From Sediminicoccus sp. KRV36 (GTDB lineage: Bacteria; Pseudomonadota; Alphaproteobacteria; Acetobacterales; Acetobacteraceae): a stretch of 64,000 nucleotides of DNA. Within the stretch, counting starts at the first letter, position 1. Each line of letters opens with the position of its first letter. The translations under genes and the position numbers were made by a program. The DNA lies in contig NZ_CP085081.1 in the NCBI RefSeq assembly GCF_023243115.1, forward strand, positions 3,410,001-3,474,000, in the 5' to 3' direction. A model generated the notes under the pieces. The model saw nothing but the letters and a program-made list of their open reading frames with translations, did not search any database and was not told where the DNA came from. Positions 37,372 to 46,274 of the stretch are shown piece by piece.

Positions 37372-38940
37372 ATGAACACCACCTCGCCCCAGCAAGACCG
37401 CATCCTCATCCTCGATTTCGGCAGCCAGGTGACGCAGCTCATTGCGCGGCGGCTCCGGGAATCCGGGGTTTATTGCGAGATCTGGCCGTTCAACGCCGCC
37501 CCTGAGGCGCGAATCCGCGCCTTCGCGCCCAAGGGCATCATCTTCTCCGGCGGCCCGGCCTCGGTCACCGAGGGCGAGAGCCCCCGCGCTCCGGATTATG
37601 CCTTTGCCTCCGGCCTGCCGATCCTGGGCATCTGCTATGGCCAGCAGACGCTGGCGCATCAGCTGGGCGGCACGGTCGAGGGCGGCCATGCCCGCGAATT
37701 CGGCCGCGCCACCGTCACCGTCACGGGTGATTGCCCGATCACCCAGGGTGTCTGGGCCAAGGGTGCGCGCGAGACGGTGTGGATGTCGCATGGCGACCGG
37801 ATCACCGTGTTGCCCCCCGGCTTCCGCGTGGTGGCCGAGAGCGAAGGCGCGCCCTTCGCCCTCATCGCCAATGATGAGCGCCGCTACTACGGCACCATGT
37901 TCCACCCCGAGGTGGTGCACACGCCGCATGGCGCCGCACTGCTGCGCAACTTCACCCACGGCATCTGCGGCTGCACGGGCGACTGGACCATGGCCGGCTA
38001 TCGCGCCGAGACCATCGCCAAGATCCGCGCGCAGGTCGGCCAGGGCCGCGTGGTGTGCGGACTTTCGGGCGGCGTGGATTCCTCGGTGGCGGCGGTGCTG
38101 CTGCACGAGGCGATCGGCGACCAGCTGACCTGCATCTATGTGGATCACGGGCTGATGCGCGCCAATGAGAGCGAGCAGGTGGTGAAGACCTTCCGCGACC
38201 GCTTCAACATCAAGCTGATCCATCGCGACGCGAGTGACCTGTTCCTGGGCCAGCTCTCCGGCGTCCCTGATCCGGAGCAGAAGCGCAAGATCATCGGGCG
38301 GTTGTTCATCGAGGTCTTCGAGGAGGAGCAGAATAAGCTCGGCGGTGCCGATTTCCTGGCCCAGGGCACGCTGTATCCGGATGTGATCGAAAGCGTTTCC
38401 GCCACTGGCGGGCCTTCTGTGACGATCAAGAGCCACCACAATGTGGGCGGCCTGCCCGAGGGCATGCGGATGCAGCTGGTGGAACCACTGCGCGAACTCT
38501 TCAAGGACGAAGTGCGCGTGCTCGGCCGCGAGCTTGGCATCCCCGAGGAGATCGTGGGCCGCCACCCTTTCCCGGGGCCGGGCCTGGCCATCCGCATCCC
38601 GGGCGAAGTGACGCGGGAGAAGGCGGATCTGCTGCGGAAGGTGGACACGATCTACCTGGAGGAAATCCGCGCGGCAGGGCTCTATGACGCGATCTGGCAG
38701 GCCTTTGCCGTGCTGCTGCCGGTGCGGACCGTGGGCGTGATGGGCGATGGCCGGACCTATGACATGGCCTGCGCGCTGCGCGCCGTGACCAGCACGGATG
38801 GCATGACTGCGGAATTTTATCCGTTCGACATGGGCTTTTTGGGGCGGGTGGCGAACCGGATCGTGAATGAGGTTCGGGGCGTGAACCGGGTGACCTACGA
38901 CATCACGAGCAAGCCGCCGGGGACGATTGAGTGGGAGTAG
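37372..38940 (+). CDS. guaA: GMP synthase (glutamine-hydrolysing)
   Basis: A 522-residue enzyme that converts XMP to GMP with ATP and glutamine. The N-terminal class I amidotransferase has [10 protein letters not shown], nucleophile Cys88 in GICYGQQ and His in MFHPEVVHT. The ATP pyrophosphatase domain has the P-loop [12 protein letters not shown], and the C-terminal dimerisation domain ends in [10 protein letters not shown] chose the ATG giving [10 protein letters not shown] because the distance to the first strand matches the family; an in-frame ATG five codons up is possible. The 3' end of guaA is a known integration site for genomic islands in other bacteria. Confidence 0.95.
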   Translation: MNTTSPQQDRILILDFGSQVTQLIARRLRESGVYCEIWPFNAAPEARIRAFAPKGIIFSGGPASVTEGESPRAPDYAFASGLPILGICYGQQTLAHQLGGTVEGGHAREFGRATVTVTGDCPITQGVWAKGARETVWMSHGDRITVLPPGFRVVAESEGAPFALIANDERRYYGTMFHPEVVHTPHGAALLRNFTHGICGCTGDWTMAGYRAETIAKIRAQVGQGRVVCGLSGGVDSSVAAVLLHEAIGDQLTCIYVDHGLMRANESEQVVKTFRDRFNIKLIHRDASDLFLGQLSGVPDPEQKRKIIGRLFIEVFEEEQNKLGGADFLAQGTLYPDVIESVSATGGPSVTIKSHHNVGGLPEGMRMQLVEPLRELFKDEVRVLGRELGIPEEIVGRHPFPGPGLAIRIPGEVTREKADLLRKVDTIYLEEIRAAGLYDAIWQAFAVLLPVRTVGVMGDGRTYDMACALRAVTSTDGMTAEFYPFDMGFLGRVANRIVNEVRGVNRVTYDITSKPPGTIEWE

Positions 38941-38953
38941 GCGTCCGGCAACA

Positions 38954-39226
38954 TCAGGCCTTGAAGCGGTTGGCGCGGAGCCATGCCAGCACGCGCGGAT
39001 GTGGTCTGTCTTGAAGCCGCGTCGGCGGGCTCATAAGGCCCGAGGGGATGACCATGGCCTGGATGGCGGCTGGATCATTCATGTGGCGCGAAACCTGGCT
39101 TCGCTGATCGTCGGCGACGCCAACCCTGCCTCGAGGAGCGCGGTGCGGCGAAGGCGCCGCCGAAGCTCAGGACCAGGCCGCTGCGGCTGCGTCCCGGAGC
39201 CAGCGAATAGCGACGCGTCGCGTCAT
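38954..39226 (-). pseudogene. possible decayed gene downstream of the methyltransferase
   Basis: An ATG overlaps the methyltransferase stop (ATGA), as in a real coupled gene, and reads 19 residues starting MTRRVAIRWLRD before an in-frame TGA at 39167-39169. The same frame then stays open for about 70 codons to a TGA at 38954, ending in RPHPRVLAWLRANRFKA, which looks like genuine protein sequence. I do not recognise the family. It fills most of the 282-base spacer after guaA. It may equally be non-coding with chance open frame. Confidence 0.3.
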
Positions 39227-39906
39227 CCCCCCTTCGCCGGATCCTTGCGCGGCATGGGCTGCGTCACCGGCGCCAGCCGGGCACCTTGCGGCCGCCGCTC
39301 GAAGGCGATGATGCTGTCATAGACGGACATCGAGAATGTTGACGCCGTGAAGTCGCTGATGGGCAGCGCCCCACGCGTATGCGCCGCGTTCAGGCTATCC
39401 ATCAGCTCCTTGGCCAGTTCCATGAAGCTGCCGGGCCGTTTCAAGCCGCCTTCGAATTCATCCCAATAGCAGGTGTGCAGGTCCTCGAGCATGTAGACGC
39501 CATGCGGGCTCATGCGCGGGTAGAGGTGCTGAAACGTGGCGGCCAGATGCCGCATCATGTGGCTGCCATCATCGAGGACGATGTCTATCGTGGGGTTTTC
39601 GGCCAGGATGCGGTCCAGCACGGCAGGGTCATCCTGGCTGCCGATATGGATCTCGATCCCCTCGGCCTCATGCGCCTTGCAGGCCGGATTGATGTCGAGG
39701 CCGATGATGCGCGCCTGCGGGCCCAGATACTCACGCCACATGGCGAGCGACCCGCCACCAAAGACGCCGATTTCCAGCATGGTGACCGGGCGATTGCGAA
39801 ATCGCTCGAAGTGCTTCTCGTAAATATCGAAATAATGCACCCATTTGTGCAGCCGCTTATGACCGTTGTTCAGGAAATACCTGTGCAGAAAGCCGTCGGA
39901 TGACAT
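39223..39906 (-). CDS. class I SAM-dependent methyltransferase (MycE/cephalosporin hydroxylase-like)
   Basis: A 227-residue protein with a SAM-binding Rossmann fold: TMLEIGVFGGGSLAMWREY (motif I), IIGLDINPACK (motif II), and DIVLDDGSHMM. The N-terminal region KWVHYFDIYEKHFERFR is typical of sugar O-methyltransferases of the MycE type and of related proteins in polysaccharide or glycan clusters. Possible role: methylation of a glycan or sugar nucleotide. It is convergent with guaA; upstream lie two exported protein genes on the same strand. Confidence 0.8.
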   Translation of the reverse strand: MSSDGFLHRYFLNNGHKRLHKWVHYFDIYEKHFERFRNRPVTMLEIGVFGGGSLAMWREYLGPQARIIGLDINPACKAHEAEGIEIHIGSQDDPAVLDRILAENPTIDIVLDDGSHMMRHLAATFQHLYPRMSPHGVYMLEDLHTCYWDEFEGGLKRPGSFMELAKELMDSLNAAHTRGALPISDFTASTFSMSVYDSIIAFERRPQGARLAPVTQPMPRKDPAKGG

Positions 39907-40034
39907 GGGAACTCCCGCTTATGTCCGGCGCAGCCAAGCAGCCCAGGCGCTGTCGGGACGCGTTGAGAAACAAGCCCAGAATGGCGCGCGCGGGAAGCCG
40001 CGCCAATCCCGTCCTCCCTCGGGAGCAGTGGCGT

Positions 40035-40559
40035 TCAGGGCCGGCCCGCGCAGTCGAAGAGCTGCCGGAAGGCCGCGTTGGAGCGTGCCGATGGAAAGCG
40101 CAGCGTGGCCTGGCCGGCCTGGATGAACAGGGCCTGCCCATTGGCCAGCCCATCCTCCGAGCCCGGCTCGCCATCCGGCTCGCTGAACCGGGCAAAACCG
40201 GGCGGGCCGATAATGGCCTGGGCGGTTTGCGCGCCGGCCGCGTCATCCACCCAATACCGCACGGCAAAGCGGGGGCCGAGCCGGTCCAGCGCCTCATTGC
40301 CGGAGGCAAAGCCGATGACGAGGCCGCGGCCGGGCATCGCCAGCACGCGGAGGAGGCTGCCATCGGGCTGGCTGCGTTCCCAATCACACCGCGCGAGGCG
40401 GCGGGTACCGGCCACCAAATAGCGCGCAACCGTCCAGTCACCGACCCGCCGCTCCCACTCGCGGGCCACATTGTCCTGCGCGGCCGCGGGCACGGAGGAC
40501 AGCAAAGGCGCGCAGAGCGCGAGCAGGGCCAGCGGGGAAAACAGGACATGCTGTGTCAT
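40035..40559 (-). CDS. exported protein of unknown function (A)
   Basis: A 174-residue protein with a signal peptide (residues 1-28, ending VPAAAQ). The mature part begins NVAREWERRVGDWTVARY and contains two Cys (ARCDWER and LFDCAGR), which could form a disulphide. The pattern loosely recalls IalB-like exported proteins, but similarity is too weak to claim. Its ATG follows the stop of the other exported gene by two bases (TGACCATG), so the two are co-translated and probably act together in the periplasm. Confidence 0.65.
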   Translation of the reverse strand: MTQHVLFSPLALLALCAPLLSSVPAAAQDNVAREWERRVGDWTVARYLVAGTRRLARCDWERSQPDGSLLRVLAMPGRGLVIGFASGNEALDRLGPRFAVRYWVDDAAGAQTAQAIIGPPGFARFSEPDGEPGSEDGLANGQALFIQAGQATLRFPSARSNAAFRQLFDCAGRP

Positions 40560-40561
40560 GG

Positions 40562-41065
40562 TCAGCGCCACCCTGCCGCACGGTTCGTACAATTCTCGAT
40601 GGCGATCAGCACATCCTGCACGGAGGCGCCGAGCGACCATTGGAAGCGGCTCCTGCCGGACTGGACGATCATCGGTCCCCGGAAATTCATCATGGCTTCG
40701 ATGGTGGGCTGGGGAGGTGTCGTCCAGATACGCTGGCCATTCGTGGTGGCTTCCGATGCATGGGTGCCCGAGCCGGCGGCGCTGACCGCGATGGTCAGCG
40801 GCACGCCCGGGGCGGGCGTCACGGGCGGAATGCTCAGCCCGTAGCTTCGGCCGATCCCGAAGGCGATCCGCAACATGTTGCGGTTGGCGTCGAAAAAGGT
40901 GCCCGAGCGGCGATTGAAGCGATTGGCCTCGAAGATGCGCACCACAGTCCCGGAGCCGACCTGGCCGGCCTGCTCCTCGCGGTACTGGGCGGCCGCCGGG
41001 GCGGCGTGCGTCACCACAACCAGCGCCATGACGCCCGGCAGCAGAAACCGCGTGATCCGGCGCAT
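40562..41065 (-). CDS. exported protein of unknown function (B)
   Basis: A 167-residue protein with signal peptide MRRITRFLLPGVMALVVV... ending APAAAQ. The mature part includes SGTVVRIFEANRFNRRSG, IAFGIGRSYGLSIPPV, a predicted beta-rich middle, and one Cys near the end (IENCTNRAAG). I do not recognise a family. An alternative ATG nine codons upstream would give a longer, less typical signal peptide. Directly coupled to exported protein A downstream and divergent from the ferritin-like gene. Confidence 0.65.
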   Translation of the reverse strand: MRRITRFLLPGVMALVVVTHAAPAAAQYREEQAGQVGSGTVVRIFEANRFNRRSGTFFDANRNMLRIAFGIGRSYGLSIPPVTPAPGVPLTIAVSAAGSGTHASEATTNGQRIWTTPPQPTIEAMMNFRGPMIVQSGRSRFQWSLGASVQDVLIAIENCTNRAAGWR

Positions 41066-41273
41066 GCCAGGGAAAAGACAAGCCTGATTCATGGCGGGAT
41101 CAATCTCTAAATTCAGATGGCGGCGCTTCCATTGGAAGCTCTCGGCAAGCCCGCCATCAAGCCGCGGCGCCATGGCCTTCCACGTGCCGGCTTGCGGAAC
41201 ATCATGGCGCCCTCGCCGCTTGCCCCCATATCCGGAGGCGGATAACCATTCCCCTCTCTCACGGAGTCCCGCC

Positions 41274-42227
41274 TTGAGCCCCGCCCAAGCCAGCATGATC
41301 CACGTCAACGGGGCCGATGCCGCCACCATCGCCGCGGCCGACCGCCAGGCCCGCCATTGGGTGAGCCCCGAGCGCGGGCCGCTGAAGCCCGGCTCGCCCG
41401 CGCATAAGCGCGCGATGTGCGCGATGTTCGCCGAGACCTTCAACCCCTACAAACCCTCGGTCATCGCCTGGCCCAAGCTTGACCCCGAGACGCTGCACCG
41501 CGTCACCTCCCTGCCGATCTGGGACATCGCGGTGCAGACGGAAGGCAAGGCGATGCTGCGCATGGCGGCCTATGCCGAGACCCTGACCGACCCAGAGATG
41601 AGAAAGGCCATCGCCAGCAATGGCTGGGAGGAGAACCGCCACAAGGAGGTGCTCTCCAAGCTCGTCGAGGCCTATGGCATCCAGCTGGCACCCGAGCCCG
41701 AATACGTGAAGCCCAAGGATGCCGAATGGGCCTACATGGTCACAGGCTTCAGCGAATGCGTGGACAGCTTCTTCGCCTTCGGCCTGTTCGAAATGGCCCG
41801 CCAATCCGGCTTCTTCCCGGAAGAACTGATCGAGACCTTCGAACCCGTCATGCAGGAGGAATGCCGCCACATCCTGCTTTTTGCGAATTGGCTCGCCTGG
41901 CACCGCGCCACCATGCCGCTCTGGCGGCGGCCCTGGTTTGAGCTGCGCGTCTGGGCCGTCTGGGCCTTCCTTGGCTATGAGCGCATGGGCCTCGCCAAGC
42001 AGGTGGACGGGGATGGCAAGACGCAGGCACAGGACAACAACTTCACCGTGACCGGCGGCAAGGCGGTGGCGGCGAAGGAGTATTCCATGGCGGAAATCAT
42101 GGACATCTGCCTCGCCGAAAATGACCGCCGCTTCCTGGGCTATGACGAACGCCTGCTGCGCCCCGTGACCATGCCCTGGCTGGTGCGGCTGGCGCGGCGC
42201 TTCATGCGCACCCCCAAACCGGCCTGA
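41274..42227 (+). CDS. ferritin-like (di-iron) domain protein
   Basis: A 317-residue helical protein with two ExxxH-type motifs, EENRHKE near residue 122 and EECRHIL near residue 200, as in ferritin-like di-iron carboxylate proteins that can hold two metal ions in a four-helix bundle. The family is common in Acetobacteraceae but its reaction is unknown. TTG start (SPAQASMIHV) preferred because GGAG lies eight bases upstream; an in-frame ATG is seven codons later. Its TGA shares a base with the next ATG (TGATG), linking it to a CopD-like membrane protein and HpnN. Confidence 0.78.
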   Translation: MSPAQASMIHVNGADAATIAAADRQARHWVSPERGPLKPGSPAHKRAMCAMFAETFNPYKPSVIAWPKLDPETLHRVTSLPIWDIAVQTEGKAMLRMAAYAETLTDPEMRKAIASNGWEENRHKEVLSKLVEAYGIQLAPEPEYVKPKDAEWAYMVTGFSECVDSFFAFGLFEMARQSGFFPEELIETFEPVMQEECRHILLFANWLAWHRATMPLWRRPWFELRVWAVWAFLGYERMGLAKQVDGDGKTQAQDNNFTVTGGKAVAAKEYSMAEIMDICLAENDRRFLGYDERLLRPVTMPWLVRLARRFMRTPKPA

Positions 42228-43678
42228 TGGAGCCGGGGCTCGCTCCTGCCTTGCTGGAAGCGGGTGCGCTGGCCGCGCGCAGCGCCTTGCTGGGTGGGGC
42301 GGCGTTCCTGCTGACCGTCTCCAGCCCGCTGGCGCGGCGCCTGCCGGCCGGCCAGGCAGCCATGCTGATGGGCCGGACGCAGCTTTTCCTGCGCGCTGCG
42401 GCGCTGAGCACCATGACACTGGCCGCGCTGCAATTGGCCGCCGGCCAATTCGCCGGATTGGGCGTGCTGCTGGCGGCGCTGGCCGTCCTGCTGCTGGCCC
42501 CGCGCGAGGGACCCTCCCCCCGGCTTGCGCTGGTACTGCTGTTCTTCGCGAGCCTGGCCATGCTGCTGGCCGTCAGCGGCGGCCGACCCGGCCAATTCAC
42601 GCCACGCAGCCTGACCACCGCAACCCTGCTGCGCGAGGCGGGGGCGGCGTTGTGGATGGGCAATCTGCCGTTGCTCTGGATGCTGCTTCGCGCGCCGGGA
42701 CCGGCCAGCGGGAGCGGTTGGCCGGCTTCGGTGCCCCAGGTGGTCGGGATGCGGCATGCGGCCCTCATGCTGCTCGGGATGGGGCTGACGGCGGTGGGGC
42801 TGGCCATCGCCTGGCCGCATCGTGGCTTGCTGTTCGGTGCGGCGGCCTTTCCGCTGCTGGCCATCACGGCCGGCTTCGTGGTTCTGGCACAGCTTGCGGC
42901 AGCTTTGCGCGTGATGCTGCTGATCGAGGCCGGGCGGGCCGCGCCGGCCAGTCTTTGGCTGCCCCGGCTGCGCTGCGTGGTGGAGTGCGAGTTGCTGCTG
43001 GCCATCGTGCTCTGCGGGCCGATCGTGGCGCTGTTCGTGCTGGCGGCGCAGGGGCTTTCGCCAGCGGCCGCGCCGGACCTTGCGGCGCTGCTGCCCCGCT
43101 TCAGGCTGCACGCGTTTGGCCCGGCCGAGGTCGCTGGGCTTGTGCTGATGCTGATTGCGGTTTCGGCTTGGCTGCGTCGCGCCGAAGGCGCGCTGAATGG
43201 TCGCGCCGAAGGCGCGCTGAATGGGCCTGCCGAAGGCGCGCTGAACAAGCATGCCGAAGGTGGGCTGACCCGGCACGCCGAAACCGGGCCGGGCACCTCC
43301 CTCACCCGCTTCGGCCCGCTCCTGTTGTTGCCCCTCGGCGCCGGGCTGGCCCTGGAGGCTGAGAGCGCGCCGGCACTGAGCCTCGGCGTGCTGGTCCTCC
43401 TGTCCGGCCTGGCGGAGGCCTGGGTTCTCTGGCGGGGCGAGGCGGGCGGGCTGGGCATGGTGCTGCCCTTTGCGGTGATCCTGGGCATCGTCCTCATCCT
43501 GGCCGGCAATCCCCCGGCCGAGGCGCTGCTGCCCTGCCTGCTCGCCACCCTCGCCTTGCTGATCCGTTGGGCGGAGCTTCGCCTGCCCGCGCCGCGGGAC
43601 CGGCTGGTGGCGGCCATCGCCTGGCCCTTCGCGCTGGGCGCGCTGGGCCTTGTCCTGCTGCTCGCGCATGGGCGCTGA
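42227..43678 (+). CDS. CopD-like polytopic membrane protein
   Basis: A 483-residue protein with about 11-12 hydrophobic helices. The arrangement of the first eight, with GAALWMGNLPLLWM and CVVECELLLAIVL, resembles the copper-resistance CopD/PcoD family, though conserved His and Met metal ligands are sparse. Between two membrane segments (residues about 318-350) sits an in-frame 24-bp tandem repeat coding for RAEGALNG-like units; this loop is probably cytoplasmic. Translation is coupled to the ferritin-like gene (TGATG) and its end overlaps hpnN by 11 bases. Function inferred only from fold: possibly heme or metal related. Confidence 0.65.
   Translation: MEPGLAPALLEAGALAARSALLGGAAFLLTVSSPLARRLPAGQAAMLMGRTQLFLRAAALSTMTLAALQLAAGQFAGLGVLLAALAVLLLAPREGPSPRLALVLLFFASLAMLLAVSGGRPGQFTPRSLTTATLLREAGAALWMGNLPLLWMLLRAPGPASGSGWPASVPQVVGMRHAALMLLGMGLTAVGLAIAWPHRGLLFGAAAFPLLAITAGFVVLAQLAAALRVMLLIEAGRAAPASLWLPRLRCVVECELLLAIVLCGPIVALFVLAAQGLSPAAAPDLAALLPRFRLHAFGPAEVAGLVLMLIAVSAWLRRAEGALNGRAEGALNGPAEGALNKHAEGGLTRHAETGPGTSLTRFGPLLLLPLGAGLALEAESAPALSLGVLVLLSGLAEAWVLWRGEAGGLGMVLPFAVILGIVLILAGNPPAEALLPCLLATLALLIRWAELRLPAPRDRLVAAIAWPFALGALGLVLLLAHGR
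43178..43273 (+). repeat. 24-bp in-frame minisatellite (four units)
   Basis: Four consecutive 24-bp units, starting cgcgccgaaggcgcgctgaa, at 43178, 43202, 43226 and 43250; the first two are almost identical and later ones drift. They encode the octapeptide pattern xAEGALNx in a loop of the CopD-like protein. A partial fifth unit (HAET) follows. Confidence 0.9.
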
Positions 43679-46274
43679 TCCGGCGGCCGGGCTGGGCCGC
43701 ATCGTGGTGGCGCTGGTGCGGCTTTCCATCCGCCGAACCGGCTGGGTGCTGCTGCTGCTGGCCCTGGTCACCGGGGCGGCGGGCTGGCTCGCGGCCACGC
43801 GCTTCACCCTCGACTCCGACGTGACGAAACTGTTCCCGGCCGATCTGCCCTGGCGCATCGCCGAGCGGCAGATGGAGGCCGCCTTCCCGCAGCGGCTGGA
43901 CCTCATCGTCATCGTGCTGGACGCCCCGGATGCGCGCAGCGGCGATGCGGCGGCCACGGCCCTGGCCGCCGCCCTGCAGGCGCGGCCGGCGCTGTTCCGC
44001 TCGGTCCGGCGGCCCGATGGCGGCGAATTCTGGGCGAAACACGGGCTACTCTATCTGGACCTGGCCGGCGTGCAGGCGGTGACCGAGCAGCTGATCGGCG
44101 CGCAAGGCCTGCTCGGCCCCCTGGCCAGCGATCCGAGCCTGCGCGGCCTCGCTGACCTGCTGCGGCTGATGGGCGAAGGGCTGGCGCGTGGCGAGGCCGA
44201 GCCGGCCAGGCTCGCCGCCCCCATCGCCGCCTTCGCCGGGGCCGCGCAGGCCGCGACCGAAGGGCGGGTCGTCCAGCCCGACTGGGTCCGGCTGATCACC
44301 GGCCAGGCACCGCGCCCGCTGGAGCTGCGCCGCCTGATCCTGGTGCAGCCCGCGCTGGATTACGAACAACTCTCGGCCGGTGCCGCCGCGACCGAGGTGA
44401 TCCGTGCCGAGGCCGCGCGGCTTGGCATCCCCATCCGCCTCACCGGCCCGGTCCCCATGGCCGATGAGGAATTCGCCACCGTGAGCGAGGGGGCGGTGGA
44501 GAATGCCGTGCTCTCCTTTGTGCTGGTGGCGGTGCTGCTCTGGATGGCGCTGCGCTCCTGGCGGCTGATCTGGCCGCTGCTGGTGCTGGTGGTGGTGGGG
44601 CTGGTCTGGACCGCCGGCTTCGGGATTGTGTCGGTCGGCAGCTTCAACCCGCTCTCGATCGCCTTTGCCGTGTTGTTCATCGGGCTCGGGGTGGATTTCG
44701 GCATCCAATACGCGGTGCAGTATCGCGCCGAGCGCGCGCTTCTGCCCGGCCTTCGCCCCGCATTGGAGCAAGCGGCGCGCGTCGCCGGGCCGGGCATGAC
44801 GCTTGCGGCCCTGGCCGTGACCTTCAGCTTTCTTTCCTTCTGGCCGACGGATTACCGGGGCGTCGCGGAATTGGGCGTGGTCGCGGCCGGCGGGATGGTG
44901 ATCGGCTGGTTCCTGGCCATGACGCTGCTGCCCGCGCTGATGCTGCTCGCCCGTCCGCGTGGCGAGGCGCATGAGGTGGGCTATCCCGCGCTGCGCCCCC
45001 TGGATGGCTGGCTTTCGGTCAATGCGCTGGGCGTGGCCCTCCTGGCGCTGGCCCTGGCCGCCTGCTGCCTCGCCGCCCTGCAATGGCTGCGGTTTGACAC
45101 CAACCCGATCAACCTGCGGGACCCCGCGGCGGAATCCGTCTCCACCTGGCGCGACCTGGCACGCAGCGCCGAGACCAATCCGAATACGCTCGAGGTGCTG
45201 GCGCCCGATCTGGCTGCGGCGCAGGCGCTGGCCGCACGGCTGGCCGCCCTGCCCGAAGTGGCGCGCGCCACGACCCTGGCCGATTTCATCCCCGACCGTC
45301 AGTCGGACAAGCTCGCCCTGATCGAGGATGCGGCCATGCTCCTCGGCCCCGCCCTTGCGGCCGAGCCACGCCCCGTGCCGGATGATCTGGCCAATGTCGC
45401 CGCCCTGCGCGCGGCCGCGAGCGAGCTTGTGCCCCTGGGGGGTGAGGCGGCCCTGCTGGGCCGTTCCCTGGCGCTGCTGGCGCGCGGCCCCGTGGAGAAT
45501 CGCGAGGATTTCGCGGCCAGCACCCTGCCCGGCCTGATGCATCTGCTCGGGCAGATCCGGGCCATGCTCTCGGCCACGACCGTGACGCTCGAAACCCTGC
45601 CCGCCGAACTTCGCGCCGATTGGCTGACGGCGGATGGGCGAGCGCGGATCGAAATGGTGCCCAACCCGGTCAGCGCGGATGAGACGCTTCTGCTGCGCCG
45701 CTTCGCATCTTCCGTGCAGGCGCTGGCGCCGGAAGCGACGGGGCTGGCCGTATCCATGCAGGAATCCTCGGCCACCATCCAGCGCGCCTTCGTGCAATCA
45801 GGCGTGCTGGGCCTAGTGCTGGTGCTGGCCCTGCTCTGGGCCACGCTGCGCTCGCTGCGGCTTTCGCTGCTGGCCCTGGCCCCGCTGGCGTTGGCGGGGT
45901 TGATGACCATGGCGCATTGCGCACTGTTCGGGCCGGATCTGAACCTCGCGAACATCATCGCGCTGCCGCTGCTCTTTGGGCAGGGTGTTGCCTATGACAT
46001 CTACTTTGTCGCGGCCTGGCAGCAGGGGCGGCGGGATCTGCTGGCAAGCCCGCTGAACCGGGCGGTGATCTATTCCGCCGTGACCAATGCGGCCGCTTTC
46101 GGCGCCTTGGCCCTCTCGCCGCATCCAGGCACGGCGAGCATGGGCATCGTGCTCTCGGTCAGCCTGGTTTATTCGCTGCTCTGCGTGATGCTGGTGCTGC
46201 CGCCCCTGTTGCAGCTGTTTGCGCCCGGGCCGGTGCGTGGCAGGCTCTCCGAAAATCACGGAGGAACACCATGA
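43668..46274 (+). CDS. hpnN: RND-type hopanoid transporter HpnN
   Basis: An 868-residue RND/MMPL-family exporter with two repeats, each of one helix, a large periplasmic loop and five helices. The first loop begins TRFTLDSDVTKLFPADLPWR and the membrane motif FAVLFIGLGVDFGIQYAVQYR contains the RND proton-relay Asp region. The second half repeats this with LLFGQGVAYDIYFVAAW. Length and the DSDVTKLFP segment fit HpnN, which moves hopanoids to the outer membrane. The ATG giving MGADPA overlaps the CopD-like gene. No other hopanoid genes are in the window. Confidence 0.85.
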   Translation: MGADPAAGLGRIVVALVRLSIRRTGWVLLLLALVTGAAGWLAATRFTLDSDVTKLFPADLPWRIAERQMEAAFPQRLDLIVIVLDAPDARSGDAAATALAAALQARPALFRSVRRPDGGEFWAKHGLLYLDLAGVQAVTEQLIGAQGLLGPLASDPSLRGLADLLRLMGEGLARGEAEPARLAAPIAAFAGAAQAATEGRVVQPDWVRLITGQAPRPLELRRLILVQPALDYEQLSAGAAATEVIRAEAARLGIPIRLTGPVPMADEEFATVSEGAVENAVLSFVLVAVLLWMALRSWRLIWPLLVLVVVGLVWTAGFGIVSVGSFNPLSIAFAVLFIGLGVDFGIQYAVQYRAERALLPGLRPALEQAARVAGPGMTLAALAVTFSFLSFWPTDYRGVAELGVVAAGGMVIGWFLAMTLLPALMLLARPRGEAHEVGYPALRPLDGWLSVNALGVALLALALAACCLAALQWLRFDTNPINLRDPAAESVSTWRDLARSAETNPNTLEVLAPDLAAAQALAARLAALPEVARATTLADFIPDRQSDKLALIEDAAMLLGPALAAEPRPVPDDLANVAALRAAASELVPLGGEAALLGRSLALLARGPVENREDFAASTLPGLMHLLGQIRAMLSATTVTLETLPAELRADWLTADGRARIEMVPNPVSADETLLLRRFASSVQALAPEATGLAVSMQESSATIQRAFVQSGVLGLVLVLALLWATLRSLRLSLLALAPLALAGLMTMAHCALFGPDLNLANIIALPLLFGQGVAYDIYFVAAWQQGRRDLLASPLNRAVIYSAVTNAAAFGALALSPHPGTASMGIVLSVSLVYSLLCVMLVLPPLLQLFAPGPVRGRLSENHGGTP

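Noticed and set aside
38900..38940. Integrated island at the guaA 3' end
   Set aside because: I found no second copy of the guaA tail downstream and no integrase, so an island is not supported; only a possible decayed gene remains.
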